Shown one piece after another: positions 1 to 12,405 of a stretch of DNA of 64,000 nucleotides. The notes under the pieces were generated by a model that searched no databases, had not been told where the DNA came from, and was given only the letters and a program-made list of their open reading frames with translations. Position numbers and translations under genes: made by a program. This DNA is from Echinococcus granulosus (taxonomy: Eukaryota; Platyhelminthes; Cestoda; Cyclophyllidea; Taeniidae): contig NW_020170469.1 of assembly GCF_000524195.1 (NCBI RefSeq), forward strand, positions 146,991 through 210,990, read 5' to 3'. The stretch's first letter is position 1; each line of letters begins with the position of its first letter.

Positions 1-355
1 GCTAAAAGGGATTTGTGACGTTTGGGTCTAACATTTTTGCAGTTCCATGCAAATTCAACAACTGGCATGGTTTGCTTGTGGGGATTTTACTTACATCACC
101 GACGACGTAGAAGGTTGATCAAAGAAGATCGCCAGCAAAGCTGCTCAAAAGAGGAGGAAGGCTCTGCAAGGCTTTGAGTGCTTGCTTAACTCATCGTTTG
201 GTTACATGGACAATTATGATCGGACTACTGTTCTTCCACTGGGTGGCCTGGCCGCAAGACTATGCTAGTAGTCCCTTAGCCCTTCTGTACGTTGGCAATA
301 CATATTCTGTCTTACTGTTAGACCAATGGAATTCTTCAAATCTCTGACAGCTATA
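1..355 (+). mobile_element. TRIM copy A: 3' part of internal region plus 3' LTR
   Basis: Truncated by the window edge. Bases 1-142 match the 3' part of the TRIM internal region (compare 18,730-18,850 reversed), including the shared stretch TGCAAATTC..CTGGC..GGTT. A polypurine tract follows at 143-162, then an LTR at about 165-355 that carries the family landmarks: the TTAACTC segment near the start, the AGTAG(T/C)CC block, the CTGTACGT block and the TTCTGTC block. The LTR end (about 355) is diverged. It is a non-autonomous retroelement remnant with no coding capacity seen. Confidence 0.75.
143..162 (+). other. Polypurine tract of TRIM copy A
   Basis: Purine-rich run beginning GCTCAAAAGAGGAGG, directly before the LTR. 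The same motif precedes the 3' LTR in the copies at 34.6, 36.7, 38.6, 47.6 and 58.6 kb. In LTR retrotransposons this is the plus-strand DNA priming site. The function is inferred from position and conservation. Confidence 0.7.
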
Positions 356-3300
356 GCAAATAATGTTAAAGCAAGTCGGTATCTTTGTTTTTGGACTATA
401 TGTACTTCTTCCTCTGATGTACACTCAATCATGTAAGTCATTTTTCAAGTTAATTGTAGTAGTTATTTTCTTCACTCTGCGTCCTAACTCATGCCGTTCA
501 GCAAAAAAATAAATGTTCTCGAAGGTTGAAAGGTCAGCAACTATTAGCACTGCTATATCGGTGCTTAGTGTCACCCTCTACACGAAAAGTATGGCACAAA
601 TTCCACAAAAATTCAGTTTAGGGAGTAGTTGTGTGCTGTTATTTGTGTAATTTTATGGTTTAGAGCACCAGCCCATTCATAACACCTTAAACAAACGACG
701 AGTTTAGAGTATAAAGCTGGGCAACAAAGCAAACCTAGTATCAAACCGAGTTTATTTGACTTGTCGTGGTTCTAATTACGCAGCCACTGCCAAACGAAGA
801 CTGCGATATTAATGGCAATAGCGGCGATGGAAGTAACATTTTTAATAGATTACAACGGCTACGAGAGTGGTGATGTGAGTGTCACACAGTAGTTTCAACA
901 ACAGCAGCAAAAAGGGACCAAATGAGGAGCAAGTAAACAAATATGTTTACCACTAGTAGTTTATAGCTAGTGCTGTTCGACACTGAGGAGCGGCTTTTGC
1001 CTTTGCTGAATTCACTCATCTGCCACTGCAATTCCGTGTAAAAGTATCAGTTCTTCAAACAAATTAAAAATTTTATCTATAGCTTTCTTACTACGTGTTG
1101 AAATAACAAGCTGCTACTTATCGGTTAATTTATAGGCTAAATTACTATCCCATTAGTTAGTTGCGATGCAGATAAAAAAAAGTTTATTTTACTGTTCATT
1201 TATTTGAAGTCAAAAATTGAATATACCTCACATAATGGTTCTATCATATTCATCTAGCCATCTACAAACCAACAACGTCTTCATTTACGTGCGGCTTGGT
1301 CTCTTGCTTTAGATCTTAATTTGCGGTTGACAAGGGAGACAAGCCTATCGTGTGACCCATTGCTCTGTTGCTACTTAGAAATGGAAGATAACTCATTAAG
1401 TGAATATGCATGAAGACATTGCTCTGATTAAAATTTATAGGAAACAAAGTAATGACTATGCCATTTTGTCAATTAGAAACTGCTTTTCCAGAGCTTACAT
1501 ATTTTATAAGGTTCACAATAATTGAAAAAGCAAGCTCCTTCAAAGATTACGTGTACTATATTTGCTAACTGGCTACTTATAACGTGGGATGACAATTCTA
1601 ACCATAAATTGCCCAGTGGAGACAGAGATTTCTAGTTTCCTATTCCATTATACAATTTTGTTAGTCTATAACTGTGTGTCCGATTCGAGTGTCTTCTACT
1701 GACCCCATTTAATACCCCTTCGCCCACTGAACCAATTCATAACTGATATAAATAAAACTGAGAATGGAACCTCCAATCATGCAAATTGATACTGCAATTT
1801 TAAAAATAAATGATATACTTTTACCGATACTGCATTGCACCTAAAGTAGATAGGGCTGAGTTTTTAGCAAACTAAGGGGATGATTTTGAAACACCCACCA
1901 ATTCCTAATAAAAGGCAGCTAAGTCGTTCGTTATTGCATTAAGATGTGCTAGTTTTAGAGTGAATATTTCTTTGCATTTACAGATGCTAAGAAGCTTTGA
2001 AGACTACCGATTCGTTTTTCACTTCTCCCATCTAGGCTATGAAAACATGACCCTCATTTTAAGTTTTAATCTACCACCCTATGGTAAAGTATGATTTTTC
2101 ATTGTAGTATTCGTGAAGAGAACGAATATAACATTAGCTTCCCCAAAATGATTGACTCATGGTCACACTCTTATAAGATATCAGATTGTTCCAAAAGACT
2201 ACGCAGTGGGTCTCTGTGTGTGTTGGACTGCCAAAATTCAGACTACAATCACAAGGCAAACATGCCTTTGGTAGGATAAAACTCAAACGAGTACAAAAAA
2301 ATCTTCTTTAGAAACAATCAGCACTAACGAATTACTTGAGGCACAGTCTTGAAGTCTTAATCATAGCCTTGTACAACCCTCTATACAATATCCCCAAATT
2401 TGTGGAAAAGGCAGGCTATCCAATGCAAAGATTGGTACATTAAATGAGGGAAAAAATATTACCTCAACTCGTTTTCGATTTACGCCTTTTTGCAACATTT
2501 GACAGCCATATTATCTTTACTACTTTTTAGTTCTGTTTCCAAGTTACAAGTTACATCACTGGTGGTGACATTTGATGGACACATGCCTGTCTTCCTGGGT
2601 CCCCCATTTGATAGGCTTCTGCGATTCTCTGTCTATCGATGGGACAGGCGATCTTATTTTTTCATAAATCATACTCGAAGATTAGAGCCTTAGTATTTGC
2701 ATTTGTTCTAAAAGCAAGAAAGGCGCTTTTACCTAAGAAATGGATACGTATTTTTGCATGCATTTAACATCCATTGTAATTCTTTTATTAATCAGTATGC
2801 AAAAGAACTCAAGTTGAGGCATCATCCTTAGTTTTTGATGCCTCAACTGAAATTAACTGCCATCATGGCAGTGCCATGGCCAAAAGCAGGGAACCTGTTT
2901 GTCCTATCACCTCTTACAATTTCCAACTCAATCCGGTTCAGTCCATACACTGCTAATCGAAAGGACAAGTGGTAATGGTAGTGATTCTGTGTAAAAGCTG
3001 CAACTTTTTTAAAAAAATAAACTATATACAAACTGGCGGAAGCTCATGTCTTCATAAGACTTCAAACAAGGCACGGCGATAGCAGATTCACCCTGTTTAG
3101 AACGTTTGAAAAGTACAAAATTCCATCAAAGGGTTGAGAAATACTTATGAAAGGAATAAGGTATTCATCTGATTAAATTTATTCTTCTCTAAGTCAAAAT
3201 CTTCTTCCTTAATATGAACGCACTTTTTAGAATTTACAGTGATTTATGTGAAAATTTTCCTCAAGTACAGCTACATGGCCTTATACTTTTAACTTTAAAG

Positions 3301-6009
3301 TTTTTTCAGCTATTCCTTCTCCTCATTTATATATGACTTTTTTGCGTAGGCACTGTTTGTTTGGCCAATGAAAGGCGATAGTCTTGGCTGACCCGTGATC
3401 TCTTGCAGTAAAAAACTCCACTATCTGTACAAAGTGGTCTTTTGCCGTAGAACTGGAATTATTGCATTTTAACACCTTTTTATTTAATGTCATGCAGCGG
3501 TATTTCAAAATAATCGGCTAGCTTATCACCCGACTGCGTGGTACGTTAAATGCGACACACGGAACATCAAATAACCTAACTACGACATTCACTGATGTCC
3601 GTAGCGCCAATATCTCGCACTAAGCATGCGTAACATAATAGACAAGTCTTCAAAAATTTGCTTTGATCCTCCGTTTAGTGGTTTGTTAAAATGAATTAAC
3701 GTGTTGGATCTCGCTGGAGTATACTTTCCCCCTCCCATATTTCAGTGGATATTTAGGATATGATTTAAATACGTGCGGACAGACGAACACCAAAAATGAT
3801 GATCTTTTCTGCTATACCATTCAAACAGAAACATTTGGCAGCGCCGCACTAACCAGCGGAAACCCTATTGTAATAAGATACATCCTATATCTTTTTGTAT
3901 AAGTAACAAGCCTCGTTTTTTGGAAGGATCGACATTTCCAACTGACGCAGAAGTCATCCTTTTACATTTTTATCTGTTTTGTGATTTATAGGCATTGAGG
4001 AATGAAGCCAAGTATAAAGGGAAATTGCATTTTTTTCTCTCGAGCAAACAAAATCTGCAAGTGGGAAAATGTAATTTTATGTTGGCTAATATTTTCTGGG
4101 TGTACACCTCTTTGCCCGTTTATAGAAACTAAATGATATCCTTGAACTCAAGCATTAGTGATATATTTAGGGCCAGTCAAAGTATATTTACAAAAAAATA
4201 TAATGTCGCTTTGAGGCATACATGAGTACAGAAGAATTTATAATACCAGGACAGATTATGCATTGCCAAACCAACCAAAGTGAGAAATTAAACAGACAAA
4301 CAGATAAAAGTAGGTTAAGTTTCTTTATTCATTTGTAAAAAAGCCTTTGCAATTAATTTCTCATTCTGGAAAATGTACCTTTCTTGCCCGAATGCAGAGG
4401 GAATCGCTTGACGTCATTCTGCCTCACAGTAACCATTTGGTTCACGTTATTGTCTACAGCACTAAGGTTCAGACCTATCGTCTTAGCGCCATGATCATAA
4501 ATTTGACAAGAGTTCTATATCCTAAAAAATACTTAATTTAGGCTTTGTTGTACGGATGGCAACCTTTCCCAAATGGCAGTTGCCTACTTGCTATAGTAAA
4601 ATCGCAAACATCGGAGAGACAAACGAGGAGGAAGAAACCCAAAAGTACTGCTAGATGAAATCTACTATATTATTTTTAATAACAGTAATTATATAGCTAG
4701 AGTATATAAATTGCTGTGAAAACCATACAAAGCGCTCTAGCCAAAGGGACACTCTTAATTTGAAAAAGGAAAAGTGAATTTAAGGAAGCAACAGCTGTAT
4801 CTTAGTTTTAAAGCAGTCCCTCTTTGTATTTAAATGCGCACCTCAATCTTTAGATGAAATTTTTGCACGTTTCAAACGCCCTACATGGGGTGGGCTTCCC
4901 ATTACTACGCCTCATTTAAAGTTATTTGGGGATGTGGGTGTCCTCCGGTTCGTGTCTGGCTTCTTCTAATAACAAGCAATCGTGTTCATCATCCACCTTA
5001 CTCTTTTGCTTGCATCCAGCCATCGCCACTACTATTCGTCCTTTTGATGAATGGTGTCTAAAATGACCTGCAGTGAACCGCAATAGCCCATAATACGTGA
5101 GTTTAAAAATTGTAAGTGGTAATGGGACTCACGGTATGGTTACGGTAGCAGTTATTTTTAATTTGGACAATTAAAATCAAGAGCATTTATTGAATGTGAA
5201 CTCTATTTATTTTTAAGTCTGTATTTATATAGTCAGAACATACAAGTTACTATAATTGCTAGGTTAATTCTATTAGGCGACTTTTAAAGACGGTAATTAC
5301 AGTCAGAAGGAGGCTAATAAAGACCTATCCCGTTATTATTACAAAAAGGTTCATACCGACTCTGTCTGCACAACGAATATGGCCGGGTTTTGTGGTTTAA
5401 AGGTGATGCAAAAGAGGATTGGCATACGGTTGCAGAAACTCTAATAATTGTAACGAGAGAGTAAATATATAGTGTCTCCTCATGTCATCTATTCATTAGG
5501 GGTAATGGCAAGTGGTAGTCATAGCGACAGCACAATAGTCGGCATGTTGAGACGCTTAATTAAGTATACACCGCATTCTAATCTGTAGTGTCAAATGCAC
5601 TAACTTACGGTTATAATTACCGAGTAAAATTTTGGTGAGAAATTTTGAGGCAAGCCCTCCCCTAGCCTCATCAAATAATTATTAACGGGGCCTGACTAGC
5701 TTCATTCGTTAATAGCCGAAAATGCGTTAAATAACTATCACTTGTGTTAGAAAAAGGTCTTGTATGTTACAATTCCTTATTATTTATTGATCGTATTTCA
5801 GGCTCTCTGGGATATTTTATTGAATTTAGAATAGTTTAAACCAAATACGTTCATGGATTCGTTGAGTATAGTTTTTACTTGAAGGTCCATGATAAATTGC
5901 AAATATATTCAACTTACATTGGTTTTTCTTCCCTAGAAATATCCTGAAACATGTTATTGAAAATACGCGCAGGTACAAATTTAATATTTTGCTATTGTTT
6001 TTCTTGTAA
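356..6009. other. Gene-free AT-rich stretch
   Basis: No reading frame here resembles a known protein. The open frames present are about 60-75 codons, uneven in composition and without splice support. One (2,490-2,693, plus) starts with a hydrophobic stretch but has no other support. No structural RNA, tandem array or intact mobile element was recognised. Confidence 0.6.
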
Positions 6010-6390
6010 AGCACACATAGTCTGTCCTAAGAACAAAGGAAACTATGATACTAGGACAGGAAATACATCGCTAATGTACTGGAGAGGTAGGAGGCTGCAG
6101 ACACGATCCCTGAACCAGTCACCCAGCAAAACTTTTCCTGAGGTTTCACGTCCACAGCTAGTGTCGCTCCACTTTTGAATATCATTCCTGCAGAACACAA
6201 GACTAGGGTAGGTGCCGAAGGTAGATGTCACTTGCAACCCTTCTGTTAGAGGTCGCCACAGATGCTCTCATCAGCAGTACATGTTCTTCCAGCACATTAT
6301 GGTTTTGCATTCAGAAATGAAAATTAAGATACTTGTCCTTCGTGATCGAATTTGCTTTCCGTTATTGCTAAAGTGGGACTCCAAGTCGTA
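6010..6390 (-). mobile_element. TRIM copy B: internal fragment with a piece of LTR
   Basis: Read on the minus strand, about 6,380 down to 6,090 follows the internal region of the 19 kb element: the sequence after the primer-binding site (GGAAAGC.AA....GATC), the GA(C/T)A(C/T)C..AG block and a block encoding TSCGRE-SGK, also present at 19.2 kb. It then jumps to an LTR-end-like stretch at about 6,015-6,070 that includes TCCTAGTAT. The element is decayed and internally deleted, and no complete LTR remains. Confidence 0.6.
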
Positions 6391-7975
6391 ATGCCAGAAA
6401 TTGAATTGCATTGCCAAAGTACAGAAAGTCTTTGGGGACATTTTCATAGTTTTGGAATCTTGCTGCCTGATGGAATTTTAGCTGAGGAATCTTAAGTAAC
6501 CGCAAACCAAAACGTGGAGTTCACTATTATGGAGTCTTCATAAACTCACTTTTAATTTAGGTTTAATGTCAACTTTTGACTTTTACACCATCTAACCATG
6601 TTTAATTAACTACACTGATAAAAAGCACTGTTTAATAGCTCTAAAATAAACTATCTTGTTCAATCATGCATTTAACATAGTCAGTGCGTTGCAATATGTC
6701 AAGGTATATATAAGCAACCGTGCCATCATCCCCTCCAGAGCAAAATCTGCCGCTGACACTTTCTTTGACCACTTTGCCAGAGACGTATTAATGCATCTTT
6801 GTTCTTAGTGTAAGGACTTGTCAAAGGCTACTAGAGAACATAGATGTGAAACGGTCTTACTGAATACTGAAATAGTTTATTTCCACCTTTTACCGCAGTC
6901 CCCTTAAAGCAAGTTACAAATATCAAAATTAAGGATACATATTTTTAGTCAGTTTAAGGATTTTAGGTCTACGAGTCATTCCTGATGCCGAAATATGACA
7001 ATGCAAACGAAGCCCTCCTTGGTATCAATGCTTGTTTCTCGCATCCTTCCCATCGTATACCTCCTTTAACATGAGTCCTAGTTGCTTGTGGTTGAGGGCA
7101 TATCATTTTGCCATAATTCCGGAATCATCAAGGAAACTATTGTAAATAAACTTAAAAAGGACACTTCACACCGTCTATAGGTGGTTCCACTTCAGCCCCA
7201 AATTCCATAGTGCAAAACACGAGCTTGAAGGGTTGCCTAGAGTTTACGTAATTCTGATAAGCCTCAACTGAGAGTCTCGATTTCTGATCTTTAAGTTTAG
7301 CGTTCTGTCAACAAAGTCAAAAGAGGCTTTTCTCCTAATTAAAAACTTGAAAGACTCTCACAAATGTAGCACTCTAGGTCATCCTTAAAGCCGCAAAGAA
7401 GTACGCTGGAGAGATAAAAATTTAGACGTTTTAGACTTTGACGGAAAGTCATCACACCGAGGTTGTTACTGACATGATATGTTTTAAAGAGCTTTAGGAA
7501 AACACAGAAAATTTTCTTGTTTACCTTGCTTAAACTTACTATATCCAAATAATCGTCTATTTATTGTAATAGCCTGGCAGAACCAGTTATGCACGCAAAA
7601 TTTTGGCTGGTTAAAATGTACCAGTAGCTACTCTTTAAATGACCCGCACTATAATGCTAACGATTGTTTGGGGGAAGATTGTTTAATTCCTGTTTTTCTT
7701 TTGTCCTGAACTACTAATTGTTTTCCAGCTATGTGAATTAGATGGGAAAATTTTCCACCCGGCTGTCGATCAAAGTGACCGGAAGGGTATTGTTTGGCTT
7801 AAGTTCTGTTAGACTTTAGTTGCTCTTTTACTTCTAGAAAAAGAAGCAATTAGGACTAAAAGATTAATTTGTGGAAAATGTCAATGTGGGATAATTTGAG
7901 AAATCTGGATATTATCAAATTCTATCAATATAAAGTAGGAATATAAGGAGAGAAGTTTGGCTAAAAAAATATGTC
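6391..7975. other. Gene-free stretch
   Basis: Nothing recognisable. Open frames are short (for example 69 codons at 7,339-7,548, minus) and without family resemblance. Confidence 0.55.
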
Positions 7976-8165
7976 TGTTATGCTTTGATTGTTCGTTTAT
8001 CCCTTTATTTTCGCTTCGCTTAAGTCTCCGCTTTTGTGCTTCCGCAGGGGAGCATGACCACCGGACCATGCCAGTGGCGTCTCAGCTCTTCTTTACCTCA
8101 GCAACAAATAATCGACCCTAGTATTTTGCCTTCTTCTGTTTTCTCAGAAGTCTTATGGTGCTACG
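7976..8165 (+). mobile_element. TRIM copy C: solo LTR
   Basis: Begins TGTTATGCTTTGATTG, then a TTTATCC..TTATTTTCG segment equivalent to the TTTAACTC..TTTTGG box of other copies, GGGGAGCATGACC, GGACCATGCCAGT, CCCTAGTATT, and ends near GGTGCTACG (canonical GACGCTACA). No internal region on either side, so it is a solo LTR left by recombination or a fragment. Confidence 0.7.
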
Positions 8166-8518
8166 GGCCAGTATAATCTTAACTCCACTAATAAATTAAA
8201 GTTCTACAAACAGCATAAACGTAGTGCTAAGTCATCTGCAAATTATGTTTTGCAATTGCAAAAGAGTCCTTTCGGAAAAAACTAGCCCACTCAATTACGT
8301 CCACAATTTTGTTCCGTCGGAAAATGAAGGGATAATTGCATTTCACTTCCGTCAAAGTGAAAAGCAAGACAAGCTCACTCCCAATGAAGTGTCCGCATAT
8401 AAAAAGGTAATGTAATTTAATTCTTGTTTCCCGAAACGATGGAATGCTTGTAAATCGCTCTCGTGTGTAAAAATTACTTTTTGATGAACGAATAAAATAG
8501 ACCATAAATTATTTTACT

Positions 8519-8694
8519 AACCTCAGTCTTTCCGAAAGTCGAAAAGAGTTGTAACACAAAGATAAAAAATATATTGCTAACCTGTAGAAGTGCTGGGGAC
8601 TACTGGTGTAGTCCAAAGACCATAAAAAGAGAAAAAAATTAAGTGCCTGCTAAACCGGAGCAACTAATTAAACAAATGATCAACATGCTGTGCA
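8519..8694 (-). mobile_element. TRIM copy D: solo LTR
   Basis: On the minus strand the LTR starts TGCACAGCATGTTGATC, followed by TTTGTTTAATTAGTTG, GCAGGCACTTAAT, the GTCCCCAGCACTTC block and the TTTCGACTTTC end block. It lies about 350 bp from copy C in the opposite orientation. No internal sequence is attached. Confidence 0.6.
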
Positions 8695-11600
8695 TATTAT
8701 CGTCTCATCTGAGTCTATTTTAATAGTTTGTGGTTACTAATATAGGAAGTGTTGACCACCGTTGACTAGTATTTGAAGTGGGAAAAAATGAACTTGAGAA
8801 TAATCGTTATAAGAACCGGTTATTTCCTGTTATTTTTGTTGACGAAGTATAAAGTGCTCTAATTCGTATAGACTACTTTCACAATGTTAACGGAAGTACG
8901 TGCCTTTAAAATATTTCAGATCCTTCTTTCTTTCCTTTATGTCATCTTTATAATTATCAAAGTGATGTTTTGCTTCCGGTTGTCACTCCTTAAATTTCAC
9001 AAAAATTAACCATCACTTCAACGTTCCTTTTAAATAAATGCGGTCCCACTTTAACGGTTAATTGAGAGTACATTTTTTCCGTGCTTGTAGTAAGTTTTAT
9101 TAAATGAAGGCATTCTGCAGATGGTTGTTACAGTTGTTTTCCGCATATAATAATACTGTGATCCAAAGGTCTACCTGGTTTCCTTTCCCAGTCAACTAGG
9201 AGAACGATATTTACCTTAACTGCATGTTTATCTACACTGGTATGTGACCATCACCATGGTTTTATGGCATTCCCTTCATGCTTAAGTCGCCCTGCCTTCC
9301 TTTATGGCTAATAATATCCACAGGATACAAACTGGACACCATACTAGTAATAACGGCAATTGATTCATGCCTAGAAGGAGACGATCCCGATTTCTTTGCT
9401 TAGATTTTATATTAAAACTTCTTAGAAGTAAGGCCTTTGATGTAAATGGCCAAATCTACAGGTACGCGTAAATAGGAGGATTCTAAAATCACGGCAGTTT
9501 TTGGTAATCACTCCAATGTCATGTTCAGCGTAGTGCATGGTGCCAAACCGAAAACATTGCAGAATTCAAAATATTCCCTTAGGTGTGGTTTATGATACCT
9601 ATGTGAAAATATCTTCATTATAAATGTTAACATCTATTTTACTTGTGAAAAAGGGAGGAATGGCCAACTTCAGCCGTATGTCATCCTTGAAATGGAAACT
9701 AGGGTAAAAGAAATAAAGAAAATAGGTATCAACTTCTGGAGTTACATTATACAATTAATTCGCCTCTGGGCGAAAGTCTTACCCCACCAGACATCTTAAG
9801 TGCAGTTGGTAAGGGGGGGTATGGCCAGACAAATTACCAATATCCTTCGCCATCGTTAAAATCAAACGCTCTTCGGAGGTTCAGAACACCAGTGTAATTC
9901 CAGCTGTATTCACATACCTTGCGGTGGTCAAGGCAGCGTCGGAGAGGATGTTCAGGAGAACAGAAAGACTGCACAGCTACAACTCTTCGAGCTTTACAAC
10001 CACTTGAAGTATTAATTATTATCGTATGATTTTATTATTTATTCAGACTACTAATTGTTTGGTGGGCACATAAAAATAATCGGCGTCGTAACTGCGCACT
10101 AGGTACATCCTAAAAACAATGCATGGTCCGAATCCCCTCATGAACAATTTAGAGCCAATTACCCATTTTGTTCAAAAAAACTAGGTAGTTGGAAAGTTAA
10201 TTAGATGAAGTAAACGCTTGTTCCAGGTTATTCATGATGATTTGTTACGCAAAATTATCCACAAATAATTCATTTCCTCTCAGAACCTTCTATCATTTCA
10301 TTAAACCACTGGACTTGGTATCGGTCTATCTAAGAATATTATGGACAAACTTATCCGATGGATACAGATTTACTAGCTTTACCGTTCTAATATTTGTCTG
10401 GATTAAAATGCGATTCCACCGGCCAGAGCACAAATGAAGGAGTTTTCCGGTTTCACTACATTGATTTATGAATCAAAACATGACCGCACACTTGAATGTA
10501 CTTTTAATGAAAACTACCTAAAGAAAAATGCTATGGCTGATTTCAAATCAAAGAAGTAGGAAATATATTTAACACGTGTGGATGCAACAATAAATCCTTA
10601 ATAGCAGAAATAGTTTATTTAATGTCACTTTCTGATGAAAACTTGCGGGGTAATGCTTGCACTGGATTGCACTAAAGTTATCACCATAGTTTCTTTTCTG
10701 GCATTTAGTGGGACAACCAAACTTCGGTCTTCTGATGTCCCAGTGTGTCAGTGTTTTCCTATGGGATTTTGATTACCAATGCATGTCTTTGGATTCTTAT
10801 TACCTTTTTAAAAAGTATCTTCAACAGCCCATTCATGACATGCTGATAACTCAAAATCTAAGGTAGCTTCGAGATTTACCGACTTTGATCTACAATTGGA
10901 ACTAGCTTTTCGTCATCATTTACAAGCCTGTAGATGTTAATTAAAACTCTCCCAAAAAAATACTTCCAAGTATGCCAAATTGTAATTGTTCATATTTATA
11001 GGACGTATTTTTTTTAGATTCGTGAGAAATTTTGGTACGGTGCAATCAAGTGAGGTTTCATTTTTAATTGACAAATGCAAATTTCAAAGTTCGCAGCTAC
11101 TCATACGGGCTCAGGTAGGATAAAATATTATCAGGGTTTTCTGGCATAATTTTGGAGCAACGAGCTTCCTTTACAAAAATGCCAATTCATAAGTCAAAAC
11201 GATAATTCATAAAAGTGATATGAGTCTAAGTACTTTGGCTGTCACATATATTTTGCCGAATTTGATTACATAAATTTGCGATTTCACTTACATAGAAAGA
11301 AAATTTCACTAAAACTGTAGTTTTGTTCATCATGCTAATTATTATGGCTAAAAATTTTTAATTTTTAGGCTGCTCAAATTCCATAGAAAGTCTCCCAATA
11401 GCTGTGGAATTGAACCTTTTAGAACTGTTTAACTCAAGCCGGGACTTTTGAGTTTGTTGGGTGAGTAAATAAATTTAAGGAAAAAGAAAGTGCACCTGCC
11501 GTTCTGCCTTTTTTCTACTTATATTAATGTTAAACAAATTTGTACAAAGTTTAGCCGAAGAAAAATTTGTCAGCACAACTGTATGAATCCGCTATCACTT

Positions 11601-11720
11601 TAGTGTACTCCATCATTAAGGTCTTCATTACTACTACTGGAGTGCAAGTTCACCACCTCCAAGGAAAGGCACGAATCTTTGTATTTGTATCACAGACTGT
11701 AAGTCGATCTGTAGTCTCAT
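8695..11720. other. Gene-free stretch
   Basis: No convincing gene, RNA or repeat was recognised. A locally GC-richer patch near 9,900-10,000 has no coding frame or family match visible by eye. Confidence 0.55.
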
Positions 11721-11999
11721 TCACCAGGGTTTCACAGGAATGACGGCTGTTCTAAGAGAAACGAATGGAACCAGCTCGACCGAGATCGCAGTTGACAGAG
11801 GCGCAGGCATCTTTGGAACGTATTTACAGTTCAAAAGTCCCATCGCCGTACTATATTCTACCTTTATATACGCACAGACTCCACCACCATTGTTTGTACT
11901 CCCAATTAACGACCTCTGAATTAGAATGCGCTGAAGTGGACTGGCTAGAAATGCATTGCTCATAATTTGTGCGTCCAGAATGCAAGTGGGACAGGGCAT
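11721..11999 (-). pseudogene. Decayed LINE endonuclease fragment
   Basis: A 92-codon minus frame contains NNGGGVCAYIK at about residues 37-47, followed by a proline-rich stretch and ISVELVPF. This order resembles the middle of the apurinic endonuclease domain of non-LTR retrotransposons, where a GGGV.(I/V)Y(V/I) motif is followed about 30 residues later by .W(V/I)E(L/I). No reverse transcriptase or other endonuclease motif is seen nearby, so this would be a short relic. The assignment rests on motif resemblance only; an unrelated open frame is the alternative. Confidence 0.4.
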
Positions 12000-12405
12000 A
12001 GTTGTCGCTTGTCACTAAGCGTAGTACTGTTACAGTAGGATTCCTTTTATCGAAAACCTTAAAGATTGAGTCCTAGCGTAAATTAAATGCCTCTTGTAAT
12101 TAAACGTTTTGCCAATGGCCTTGGTCAATTAACTTTACCGAAATTTGTGTGGAACTAACGTAATTTTCAAACAAAAATTAAGACCTCGTAATACAGCAAA
12201 GTCTATCATTGGCATCTTTGCGGTATGGCATATAAATCTGTTACTTTGTCTTAAGAATTTTCTTGTGTCTTTTCAGAGAGTGAATTTAGATGCCCATGGG
12301 AAAAATAAGTAGCAGAGATACAGAGATATCTAAACAAGGTGGTAAAAAATCCTAGATCTTTCCAGTAGCGTCTGGTATTTGGGTTTGATCGGCACATTTA
12401 CGGCG

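Noticed and set aside
2490..2693. 67-codon frame with hydrophobic start
   Set aside because: No conserved motif, splice site or neighbour support; looks like a chance frame.
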